From SZUA-442 sp051011415 (GTDB lineage: Bacteria > Actinomycetota > Acidimicrobiia > Spongiisociales > UBA5794), in the NCBI GenBank assembly GCA_051011415.1, contig JBPCTY010000184.1, positions 1 through 19,331 on the forward strand: a stretch of DNA of 19,331 bases. Direction: 5' to 3'. Under the pieces are notes generated by a model. The model ran no database searches, had not been told where the DNA came from, and saw only the letters and a program-made list of their open reading frames with translations. Shown one piece after another: positions 1 through 6,619 of this stretch (its first letter is position 1; each line of letters opens with the position of its first letter). Made by a program: the position numbers and the translations under genes.

Positions 1-83
1 GCAGAGATCAAGGGATCACCACTGTCCGGAATGCATGACGCAGTTATTCGTTACACATGTATCAGCTGACAGGGATAGAACCA
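1..83. other. Left edge, no assignable gene
   Basis: One forward frame stays open from base 1 to a TGA at 67-69 and could be the last 22 codons of a gene beginning outside the window, ending in residues RYTCIS. It is too short to identify. The stretch also holds the AGGGA ribosome-binding site (71-75) of the DUF427 gene. I see no convincing promoter or hairpin. Confidence 0.3.
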
Positions 84-368
84 ATGGCAACCGCAACGTG
101 GAACGGTGTAGTGATCGCCGAGAGCGATCAAACCATCAGTGTGGAAGGCAACCACTACTTCCCACCAGAGTCGGTGCACTCCGAGTATCTGGCCGGATCG
201 CCTGACCACACCGTATGTTCTTGGAAGGGAACTGCCAGCTACTACGACGTGGTCGTGGATGGGGATACAAACTCCGGAGCGGCGTGGTACTACCCGGATC
301 CAAAGCCAGCCGCATCCGACATCAAGAACTACGTCGCCTTTTGGCGTGGCGTCAGCGTCAGCGGCTAG
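84..368 (+). CDS. DUF427 domain protein
   Basis: This is a 94-residue protein of the DUF427 family, small single-domain beta-rich proteins common in actinobacteria. Their biochemical role is not established. The family pattern runs over the whole length: WNGVVIAES near residues 6-14, VEGNHYFPP near 20-28, the Trp-Lys-Gly-Ala/Thr segment CSWKGTASYY at 45-54, and AAWYYPDP at 66-73. I chose the ATG at 84 because AGGGA lies 8 nt upstream and the family begins with exactly this strand; an upstream in-frame ATG at 57 would add nine unrelated residues. No signal peptide or membrane segment is seen, so it is probably cytoplasmic. It stands alone on the + strand, 60 bases before the next gene. Family assignment is confident; function is unknown. 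Confidence 0.9.
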   Translation: MATATWNGVVIAESDQTISVEGNHYFPPESVHSEYLAGSPDHTVCSWKGTASYYDVVVDGDTNSGAAWYYPDPKPAASDIKNYVAFWRGVSVSG

Positions 369-415
369 TCGCAAACCTTGGGTCTGTCCTGACCCGTTGC
401 TGGTACCAACCGCGC

Positions 416-421
416 TACCTT
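416..421 (+). promoter_or_regulatory. -10 element, leaderless start of 429 gene
   Basis: TACCTT is followed by 7 nt and then the ATG at 429, so transcription would begin at or next to the A of the start codon. There is no Shine-Dalgarno sequence in front of this ATG. No good -35 hexamer is seen at the usual distance, so this rests on the -10 and its spacing, which recur at other genes in the window. Confidence 0.45.
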
Positions 422-428
422 CTCGGTC

Positions 429-1061
429 ATGCGACCGATACGACTCATCGAGACAGAACGTGACGACTTCGAGGGTTCGATCTGCGAGTTCTGGAGTGGC
501 GACCTCTTCATAGGGATGGCCTACTGGGACGGCGAGTCGACGATCCTCCAGATCTACCCGGATTCCAACGGCGACGTACATGATCTCGACGTCCGAGAGT
601 TGCAGATGCTTCTCGACACAGCGATCCGCATTGTCGACCCAGACGCATTTGATGACGAGATGGATGACCTCAGGGCCGCGGCCGGCGAGCCTCAGTGGTC
701 CGAAGGAGAGCACCCAGCCACCGTCGCGCTGCTTGGCGAGTTCGACGAGCAAGCGGTCCACCGCACAGACGACGGTGAAGGTTTCTTTCCACGTAGCGTG
801 GCCTCAAACTTCATCGCAAAGTGCGAGGAACTTGATCTCGCCGTGACCGAGATGGATGGGTTCGAACTCGTCCGGGGCGAGCTCGCTGCGATGGAGGAGC
901 TTGTCCTCGAGGTCCCGGAGCAACCGATGATGACCTGGTCACAGTTCCGATCGTTCGCAAATGCAATGGTTACAGACACCCTGTCGAACTGGCCCTCACG
1001 GGAAACCCTGGTGGTGGCGTTCGTTCTGAAGCAACCTGATGGTGAGGAGATCGTCGCCTAG
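429..1061 (+). CDS. Acidic protein of unknown function
   Basis: This 210-residue protein belongs to no family I recognise. It is strongly acidic, with Asp/Glu clusters such as DDEMDDLRAAAGE near residues 74-86 and EMDGFELVRGELAAMEELVLEVPE near 141-164. It has no signal peptide, membrane segment or cysteine motif. The first 60 residues read as a compact domain with alternating hydrophobic strands (FWSGDLFIGMAYWDG, then STILQIYPD); the rest looks helical. The codon pattern is that of its neighbours, and the opposite-strand frame over its first half shows no family features, so I take this strand as coding. The ATG has no ribosome-binding site but follows a -10-like TACCTT by 7 nt. Its TAG stop interlocks with the stop of the convergent membrane-protein gene. 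A cytoplasmic stand-alone protein is the most that can be said. Confidence 0.75.
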   Translation: MRPIRLIETERDDFEGSICEFWSGDLFIGMAYWDGESTILQIYPDSNGDVHDLDVRELQMLLDTAIRIVDPDAFDDEMDDLRAAAGEPQWSEGEHPATVALLGEFDEQAVHRTDDGEGFFPRSVASNFIAKCEELDLAVTEMDGFELVRGELAAMEELVLEVPEQPMMTWSQFRSFANAMVTDTLSNWPSRETLVVAFVLKQPDGEEIVA

Positions 1062-1414
1062 GCAGTGGCTGCGGTGAGGACTCCCACGCCCAGGAAGATC
1101 GCGCCGATCACGAGCGGCATATTGGTGATGATTGTCTCCGTGCCTCTCGGCGTTTCCCAGCGTGCACCGTTGAGATAGAGGTCGATAAGCGACCCCGCAA
1201 CCGGGCCCAGAACGATTGTGGCGATGCCGAGACCGATCGTCAGATAGCCGGCCATTGTCTGGATCTGCGCTCTTGTGCAGGACATACCTGTTGGCGTCTC
1301 GTTGCAGTACTCAGGCAGGAATGGTGCGAGAAGAAGCGCGATCAGCCACGCCAGCGCAAAGCCGGACACTGTGAGGATCACCGTCCTCCATGGCCTTGAC
1401 CGCATCGGATTCAT
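1058..1414 (-). CDS. Small three-helix membrane protein, unknown function
   Basis: This is a 118-residue predicted inner-membrane protein with hydrophobic spans near residues 11-32, 56-80 and 98-117. The loop between spans 1 and 2 has two cysteines (EYCNET and MSCTRA, residues 37 and 46), which would face the exterior if the N-terminus (MNPMRSRPWR, positive) is cytoplasmic and could form a disulfide. I placed the start at 1414 because the upstream extension of this frame lies antisense to the aminotransferase gene and is low-complexity, while MNPMRSRPWR begins directly before the first span. A -10-like TACCCT ends 6 nt before this ATG, suggesting a leaderless message. I recognise no family. 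It is convergent with the acidic-protein gene and divergent from the aminotransferase gene. Confidence 0.75.
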   Translation of the reverse strand: MNPMRSRPWRTVILTVSGFALAWLIALLLAPFLPEYCNETPTGMSCTRAQIQTMAGYLTIGLGIATIVLGPVAGSLIDLYLNGARWETPRGTETIITNMPLVIGAIFLGVGVLTAATA

Positions 1415-1420
1415 GTCATC

Positions 1421-1426
1421 AGGGTA
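1421..1426 (-). promoter_or_regulatory. -10 element, leaderless start of membrane-protein gene
   Basis: On the minus strand TACCCT is followed by GATGAC and the ATG at 1414. The 6-nt gap puts the transcription start at the start codon. No clear -35 is seen. Confidence 0.4.
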
Positions 1427-1464
1427 AATCCAGTCGCTCCGCCGTGTGCGAAAGTCGCTGCGAT

Positions 1465-1494
1465 TACCCTTGGGTCGACCCCGTGTGACAGGAG
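1465..1494 (+). promoter_or_regulatory. Candidate -10 and RBS of aminotransferase gene
   Basis: TACCCT at 1465-1470 is a plausible -10. It would give a leader of about 26 nt carrying GGAG at 1491-1494, 8 nt before the GTG at 1503. The RBS supports GTG 1503 over the upstream in-frame ATG at 1446, which has none and would add 19 basic residues outside the family alignment. Confidence 0.45.
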
Positions 1495-1502
1495 CCCTCG
1501 CC

Positions 1503-2585
1503 GTGCCAACGTTCCGGCCAGACCTTGAAACCATCCCTCGATACGTTCCAGGGAAGCCTGTAGAAGAGGTCGCACGAGAGCTGGGTGTCGACTCCATCGG
1601 CAAACTCGCATCGAACGAATGTCCCGAGCCCCCGTTTCCTGAGGTCATCGACGCGATCACCGAGGCTGGGACGGCGATCAACCGCTACCCCGATAGCTCT
1701 GGGTACGAGCTGACCATGGCCATCGCTGCCCATCAAGGCGTCAGCAGATCCAACGTGTGGGTGGGTTCAGGGTCCTCCGAGATCCTGCGGTGCATCGCCC
1801 TGTCAGTCGGCGGTCCCAATACGAGTGCCGTCTTTGCAGCGCCATCGTTCATCATGTACACAATTGGCACCCTGGTTGCTGGTTCCGAGGCGATCACAGT
1901 GCCGCTCACGGAGACGTTTGACCACGACCTTGATGCGATGTTGGCAGCCGTCCGTGACGACACGAACGTCCTGTACGTGTGTAACCCGAACAATCCGACC
2001 GGCGGCATCAGGTCGGGATCAGACGTTCGGGGTCTGCTGGATCAGGTGCCGCAGCGGGTGACCGTTGTCATTGATGAGGCCTATGCGGAGTACGCGACCG
2101 ATCCTTCGTACGAATCCATGATCGACGAGGCAGTGACTAGGCCCAACGTGATCGTGGCTCGTACTTTCTCGAAGATCTACGGTCTGGCCGGGCTCCGTGT
2201 GGGCTATGCGATCGGTGACGAGGAGCTCCTCAACCGAGTTCGCACGACCCAGGCTCCATTCTCGGTGAACACCGTTGCGCAGAGCGCTGCGATCGAAGCA
2301 CTTCGCCATCAGCACCGGGTAGCTGAGCGGCGCGATGCGAATGAGAAGGGCCGACAGGACCTCATCACTGGGTTTGCCGAACGAGGCGTGAATGTTGCGT
2401 CCACTCAGGCCAACTTCGTGTACTTCGAACCGGACGCCTCAGCATCTGCGCTTCACGACGAGCTGCTCAGACAGGGAGTGATCGTGCGGTCACTCGGCCA
2501 AGGGATTCGCGTGACCGTCGGGACGCGGGAGGAGAACGCCCGGATGTTTGCAGCCTGGGATGCGGTGGCCAACCAGCATGCATAG
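1503..2585 (+). CDS. hisC: Histidinol-phosphate/aromatic aminotransferase (HisC/Pat family)
   Basis: This is a 360-residue class I/II PLP-dependent aminotransferase of the HisC branch. HisC converts histidinol phosphate and 2-oxoglutarate to imidazole-acetol phosphate and glutamate, run in reverse in histidine synthesis; the close actinobacterial Pat proteins transaminate aromatic 2-oxo acids. Seen in the sequence: N-terminal KLASNECPEPPFP (34-46), substrate-site RYPD (61-64), the glycine-rich phosphate loop GSGSSEILR (88-96), NPNNPTGG (161-168), DEAYAEY (191-197), and the Schiff-base lysine K224 in TFSKIYGLAGLRVGY. Length is normal for the family. The start is a GTG with GGAG 8 nt upstream. 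No other his gene is nearby, and a tyrA lies 13 kb away, so an aromatic aminotransferase role is a real alternative. Its last 8 bases overlap the next gene, implying co-transcription. Confidence 0.9.
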   Translation: MPTFRPDLETIPRYVPGKPVEEVARELGVDSIGKLASNECPEPPFPEVIDAITEAGTAINRYPDSSGYELTMAIAAHQGVSRSNVWVGSGSSEILRCIALSVGGPNTSAVFAAPSFIMYTIGTLVAGSEAITVPLTETFDHDLDAMLAAVRDDTNVLYVCNPNNPTGGIRSGSDVRGLLDQVPQRVTVVIDEAYAEYATDPSYESMIDEAVTRPNVIVARTFSKIYGLAGLRVGYAIGDEELLNRVRTTQAPFSVNTVAQSAAIEALRHQHRVAERRDANEKGRQDLITGFAERGVNVASTQANFVYFEPDASASALHDELLRQGVIVRSLGQGIRVTVGTREENARMFAAWDAVANQHA

Positions 2586-4686
2586 ACCTGAACACGTCGA
2601 TTGGGAGCAGCTGTCTGAGGTCGTCGACAACTCTGGCCAACTGGTCAAAGAGGCACCATGGCTGACACAGGAACTGGCGCTTGATCTGTACCGGGACATG
2701 GTGCGGACGAGAGTGTTCGATCGATTGGCAACCGGTGCACAACGCCAAGGGAGGCTCGGCACCTTTGCCATAGCGGAGGGCCACGAGGCGATTCAGGTCG
2801 GTAGCGCCCATGCGCTGCGCGACGACGACTTCGTGTATCCGGGCTACCGCGAGCACGGCGTGCAGATCGCCCAGGGCATGCCATACGAAACAATTCTGGG
2901 GTACTGGCGAGGTCTTCCCAATGCCTCGTGGGATCCGCCAGCGATGAACCACATGGTGATCACGGTGCCTATCGGCAGTCACCTTCCGCACGCAGTGGGG
3001 CACGCCTATGCAGAGCGATTGCGGGGCAACGACGTTGCGACGATCACGTACATCGGTGATGGTGGAACGTCCGAGAACGATTTTCACGCCGGTCTCAACT
3101 TCGCCGGTGTCTGGAAGACCCCGACGGTCTTCGTTGTTTCAAACAACTTCTATGCAATCTCGGTGCCGTATGAGCAGCAGACCGCTGCCAAGAATCTTGC
3201 GGACAAGGCAGTCGGCTACGGAATTCCGTCCGAGCGTGTCAACGGCTTCGATGTGTTCGCCATGTATGACGCGACGAGGAGGGCGATCGAGCGCGGCGCC
3301 GAGGGACTCGGCCCCACGCTGATTGAGGCCATCTGTTACCGCTTTGGACCACATGCGACTGCGGACGACCCGGCCTTGTATCGGACGAAGGAAGAAGAGG
3401 AACTCTGGCGACCGTACGACCCGGTGTCCCGCGCTGCTTCGTTCCTTACGACCAGCGGTTGGCTCGACGATGCCACCGCAAAGGAAATCGAAGACGCAGC
3501 CACAGCGGAGTTCGCCGCTGCCCTTGACGCCGTCAGTGCCATCGAGCTTCCTGATCGTTCAGACATCGTCATGCACGCAATGGACAAGGTCCCCGAGTCC
3601 ATGGTGCGACAACTGAATCGGATCGAGGTGGCTGCGGGCGAGCCCCCTACCGAGATACCTGCCTCGGCAAGGCTCACTGTTGGACACGACCGCCTTCCTG
3701 AAGGTCCAAGAGCGGAAATGACAATGGCGGAGGCAATCAATGCTGCCCTCCACCAGGAAATGGCTTGGGACCCGACAACGGTGCTGCTCGGTGAGGACGT
3801 CGGCGTTGCAGGCGGGGTATTCAGGGTCTCTGAAGGATTGATCGAGAAGTTCGGGACCGCCCGTGTGATCGACACGCCTATCAACGAATCAGGAATTGTG
3901 GGTGCAGCGATCGGCATGGCTATGGCGGGAGTGCGCCCGATTGCAGAGATCCAGTTCGAGGGTTTCTCGTATCCGGCGTTCGACCAGATCGCGAGCCACC
4001 TTGGACGGATTCGATTCAGGGCGAGGGGGAACACGTCGCTGCCGATGGTGCTGAGAATGCCAAACGGCGCAGGTATCGGTGCTCACGAGCACCACTGCGA
4101 CAGCCCAGAGGCGTACTTCGCACATGTGCCGGGAATCATCGTTGTCATCCCATCCACACCGACCGATGCAAAGGGGCTTCTTGCTGCGGCCATCCGTTCA
4201 GAGGATCCAGTCGTCTTCCTCGAGCCCAAGGTGCTCTACCGATCGGGCAAGGAAGCCGTCCCGGAATCGAGATATGAACTACCGCTCGGAAGGGCGCGGG
4301 TGCGTCGAGCGGGTGCTGACGTCACACTTGTCACGTATGGAGGAATGGTCCCGGTGAGTCTCCGCGCAGCCGATGCGATAGCAGGCGATGGTGTCGATGT
4401 TGAGGTGATCGACCTCCGCACGGTGTATCCGTGGGACTTCGACACTGTTGCCGAGTCGGTGGCAAAGACAGGCCGGATGCTCTTTGTCCAGGAACCGCAA
4501 CGCACGGGCGGTGTTGGTGCCGAAGTGGTCGCCGAAGTCGCAGAACGCTGTGGCTATGACCTCGTCGCTCCGCCGCGCAGGCTCGCTGCAACAGACGCGC
4601 CGTGGCCACAGTTTGCGATCGAGAAGCACGCCCTCTTGACGGACACGATGATCACCAGCGAACTGCGGTCCCTCGCTGCCGAGTAG
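2578..4686 (+). CDS. Fused E1 alpha-beta 2-oxoacid dehydrogenase
   Basis: This 702-residue thiamine-diphosphate enzyme joins the alpha and beta subunits of a pyruvate or branched-chain 2-oxoacid dehydrogenase E1 in one chain. It decarboxylates a 2-oxo acid and passes the acyl group to a lipoyl-bearing E2. The alpha part (about 25-345) has YRDMVRTRVFD, EGHEAIQVG, YPGYREHG and the TPP/Mg motif running from GDGGTSE (160-166) to the NN at 189-190. The beta part (about 378-702) has LLGEDVGVAGGVF (403-415), DTPINESGIVG (432-442) with the expected catalytic Glu437, and the QFEGFSYPAFDQI segment. About 30 residues link them. ATG 2578 overlaps the aminotransferase stop by 8 bp and follows GGTGG; in-frame TTG 2548 and ATG 2560 are less likely. 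No E2 or E3 gene follows, so the complex partners are elsewhere. Substrate (pyruvate or branched-chain) cannot be read from the sequence. Confidence 0.93.
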   Translation: MHRPEHVDWEQLSEVVDNSGQLVKEAPWLTQELALDLYRDMVRTRVFDRLATGAQRQGRLGTFAIAEGHEAIQVGSAHALRDDDFVYPGYREHGVQIAQGMPYETILGYWRGLPNASWDPPAMNHMVITVPIGSHLPHAVGHAYAERLRGNDVATITYIGDGGTSENDFHAGLNFAGVWKTPTVFVVSNNFYAISVPYEQQTAAKNLADKAVGYGIPSERVNGFDVFAMYDATRRAIERGAEGLGPTLIEAICYRFGPHATADDPALYRTKEEEELWRPYDPVSRAASFLTTSGWLDDATAKEIEDAATAEFAAALDAVSAIELPDRSDIVMHAMDKVPESMVRQLNRIEVAAGEPPTEIPASARLTVGHDRLPEGPRAEMTMAEAINAALHQEMAWDPTTVLLGEDVGVAGGVFRVSEGLIEKFGTARVIDTPINESGIVGAAIGMAMAGVRPIAEIQFEGFSYPAFDQIASHLGRIRFRARGNTSLPMVLRMPNGAGIGAHEHHCDSPEAYFAHVPGIIVVIPSTPTDAKGLLAAAIRSEDPVVFLEPKVLYRSGKEAVPESRYELPLGRARVRRAGADVTLVTYGGMVPVSLRAADAIAGDGVDVEVIDLRTVYPWDFDTVAESVAKTGRMLFVQEPQRTGGVGAEVVAEVAERCGYDLVAPPRRLAATDAPWPQFAIEKHALLTDTMITSELRSLAAE

Positions 4687-4691
4687 GCCGG

Positions 4692-5075
4692 CTATTCCTC
4701 GCGTCTGACTGCAGGGAGTTGGCGCCTCGTTGTGCGTCCCATCTCGATGAGCATCGTGCCTGGCTTGAGGCCTCGTCGGAGTTCGGCTTCCTCAAGGAGT
4801 CGCCTGAGTCGTGTGACCTGTGAGCGAAGTCGAGCGTTCTCAGCCTGAAGCTGGAGGATGCGTCTGATGCCTTCGATGTTGACGCCCTCTCCCGAGAGCT
4901 CTTGGATGAGCAGGAGTCGCTCGAGATCAGCCTGGCTGTATCGACGTGTGCCGCCAGGCGTGCGATACGGCTCGACCAGTCCTTTGCGCTCATACCCACG
5001 CAATGTCTGGGCGTGCATTCCAACAATCTCCGCCGCAACTGAGATGATGTACACGGCGTCGTCGCGCTGGCTCAT
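4692..5075 (-). CDS. hspR: MerR-type heat-shock repressor HspR
   Basis: This is a 127-residue MerR-family regulator. HspR is the actinobacterial repressor of the dnaK operon; it binds HAIR inverted repeats and uses DnaK as co-repressor, so repression lifts when DnaK is occupied by unfolded proteins. The N-terminal winged helix shows VYIISVAAEIVGMHAQTLR (8-26), then YERKGLVEPYRTPGGTRRYS (the MerR wing, 28-47), and a dimerisation coiled coil from about 70 to 98 rich in Leu, Glu and Arg. There is no cysteine cluster for metal sensing, which favours HspR over metal-responsive MerR proteins. It is the last gene of the dnaK operon; its ATG overlaps the dnaJ stop by one base (TGATG) with AGGAG 4 nt upstream. 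It converges on the E1 gene with only 5 bp between the stops and no hairpin. Confidence 0.92.
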   Translation of the reverse strand: MSQRDDAVYIISVAAEIVGMHAQTLRGYERKGLVEPYRTPGGTRRYSQADLERLLLIQELSGEGVNIEGIRRILQLQAENARLRSQVTRLRRLLEEAELRRGLKPGTMLIEMGRTTRRQLPAVRREE

Positions 5076-5986
5076 CAGACTCCTAATCTCGAACGGGGTT
5101 GCCAGTCTGCTTCAGCAGACTGAAGTGCTTCGAGAGCATCTCGCTCTTCATCCGAGATCGTTGTTGGGACTGCGACGTGCAGCGTCACCATGAGATCACC
5201 GGTCTTCTTGGCTGTCTCAACGCCCTTCCCAGAGATCTTCAAAGTCGTCCCGCCTTGGGTACCTGCCGGGACCTTGATCTTGGTCGAGCCATCAAGCGTT
5301 GGGACGGTCACCACTGAGCCGAGAGCTGCCTCGGTGTAGGTGATCGGGACTTCGATCGTGAGGTTGGTCTTGCCGGACCTTCCGAACACGGGGTGGGAGC
5401 CAACCGAGACCTTGACGAACAGATCGCCTGCCGGCCCGCCGTTCGCTCCAGGCCCACCCTTGCCCTTGACGCGCACCTTTGTCCCATCTGCGACGCCCTT
5501 GGGGATCTTCACCTTGACCGTATTCGATCCGACTGAGAACTCCTTGGTCACCCCGCTGAGAGCCTCATGGAATGTGAGGGAGATCGAGCCGCGGACATCC
5601 TGGCCCTTGGCTGCCTGGGGCCGGCGCGACCGTCCGCCACCAAACAGATCACTGAATCCGCCGAAGAGATCTTGTGCATTGCCCCCGCCTTGGCCTCCGA
5701 AGAGGTCCTCGACGCGCACGTACTGCTGTCCACCACCGGGATCGCCAACGAAATAGCCCATTTCACGGGCGTGGTCGTACTCCTTGCGAGTCTCGTCGCT
5801 CCCGATGGTGTCGTAGGCCTCGTTGATCTCTTTGAACCGAGTTTCGGCCGCAGCGTCGTCTGGATTGTTGTCGGGGTGGTACTGGCGCGCGAGCTTACGG
5901 AACGCCTTCTTGATCTCCTTTTGGGAGGCGTCCTTGTCTACGCCGATCTCGGCGTAGTAATCCTTCTCGAGCCATTCCTTACGCAT
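5075..5986 (-). CDS. dnaJ: DnaJ-family co-chaperone without zinc finger
   Basis: This is a 303-residue J-domain co-chaperone that delivers clients to DnaK and stimulates its ATPase. The J domain covers about 9-72, with YHPD and the HPD triad at 37-39. A Gly/Phe-rich linker follows (about 80-122, with three LFGG motifs), then the two substrate-binding beta domains (about 130-285; IPKGVADGTKVRVKGKG and VPAGTQGGTTLKISGKG). No CxxCxGxG zinc repeats are present and the protein contains no cysteine at all, so it is a class II (CbpA-like) protein. The better-known DnaJ1 of actinobacterial hspR operons carries the zinc region. ATG 5986 overlaps the grpE stop by 8 bp; an in-frame TTG at 5992 is possible. 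It sits between grpE and hspR, so heat-inducible expression with them is likely. Confidence 0.93.
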   Translation of the reverse strand: MRKEWLEKDYYAEIGVDKDASQKEIKKAFRKLARQYHPDNNPDDAAAETRFKEINEAYDTIGSDETRKEYDHAREMGYFVGDPGGGQQYVRVEDLFGGQGGGNAQDLFGGFSDLFGGGRSRRPQAAKGQDVRGSISLTFHEALSGVTKEFSVGSNTVKVKIPKGVADGTKVRVKGKGGPGANGGPAGDLFVKVSVGSHPVFGRSGKTNLTIEVPITYTEAALGSVVTVPTLDGSTKIKVPAGTQGGTTLKISGKGVETAKKTGDLMVTLHVAVPTTISDEERDALEALQSAEADWQPRSRLGV

Positions 5987-6599
5987 GTCCAACGATCACG
6001 AGGCTGGGCCGGATGACCCGTCCTCGCATTACGTATCCCTTTCTCAGCACCTGTTGTACCACTTGTTCATCCCCGTCGCCCGGGACGACCTGCACAGCCT
6101 CATGGAGGGCAGGATCGAACGGCGTTCCAAGTGCGTTGATTCTTTCGAAACCGTCTGGCGCAAGCGCCTCAAGAAGCAGGGCTTCAGTGCCCCGCATTCC
6201 TTCGAGCATCCGCTCTTCGCCCTCCGTGGTGGCTTCGATTGCCAACGCAGCATCCAGGCTGTCAAGCGTCGGCAGCAGGGACTCGATCAGCCTCTGGCCG
6301 GCGCGCTGAACGTTCTCGATCTGGTCTCGTTCGGTCCGCTTTCGGTAGTTGTCGAACTCTGCGGCGATTCGCTGCAGGTTCGTTAGAAGCTCGCCGACTT
6401 CCTGACGGGATTCCTCGAGCTCTCGCAAGAGCAAGTGCTTCGCCTCATCCGGATCGTCGGGAAGGCTCAGCCCAAGGTGCTCTGCCGTCGGTGCCGGTTC
6501 CGGTGTGTCGACTGGAGCGACATCTGGTGGTTGCGGTGCGGCATGCTCCTCCCCCTCGATGGGGGAGGAGACGCCGTCCGTCTCTGGTGTGTCATTCAT
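5979..6599 (-). CDS. grpE: Nucleotide exchange factor GrpE
   Basis: This is a 206-residue GrpE, which releases ADP from DnaK and acts as a homodimer. An acidic, proline-rich N-terminus of about 50 residues precedes the long dimerisation coiled coil (about 52-115, including the family hallmark AAEFDNYRKRTERDQ). The C-terminal beta domain ends with LHEAVQVVPGDGDEQVVQQV and VLRKGYVMRGRVIRPSLVIV, the standard GrpE signature. Length is typical for actinobacteria. It begins 20 bp after the dnaK stop, with GGAA about 10 nt upstream of the ATG, and its end overlaps dnaJ, consistent with one transcript from the dnaK promoter. Confidence 0.95.
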   Translation of the reverse strand: MNDTPETDGVSSPIEGEEHAAPQPPDVAPVDTPEPAPTAEHLGLSLPDDPDEAKHLLLRELEESRQEVGELLTNLQRIAAEFDNYRKRTERDQIENVQRAGQRLIESLLPTLDSLDAALAIEATTEGEERMLEGMRGTEALLLEALAPDGFERINALGTPFDPALHEAVQVVPGDGDEQVVQQVLRKGYVMRGRVIRPSLVIVGHA

Positions 6600-6619
6600 G
6601 CTGATGAGTTCCGAATCGC

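Noticed and set aside
51..761. 236-codon open frame on the minus strand
   Set aside because: It lies antisense to the DUF427 gene and half of the acidic-protein gene, both better supported, and its translation shows no family motif.
2467..3087. 206-codon open frame on the minus strand
   Set aside because: It is antisense to the aminotransferase end and the E1 alpha domain and has no recognisable motif.
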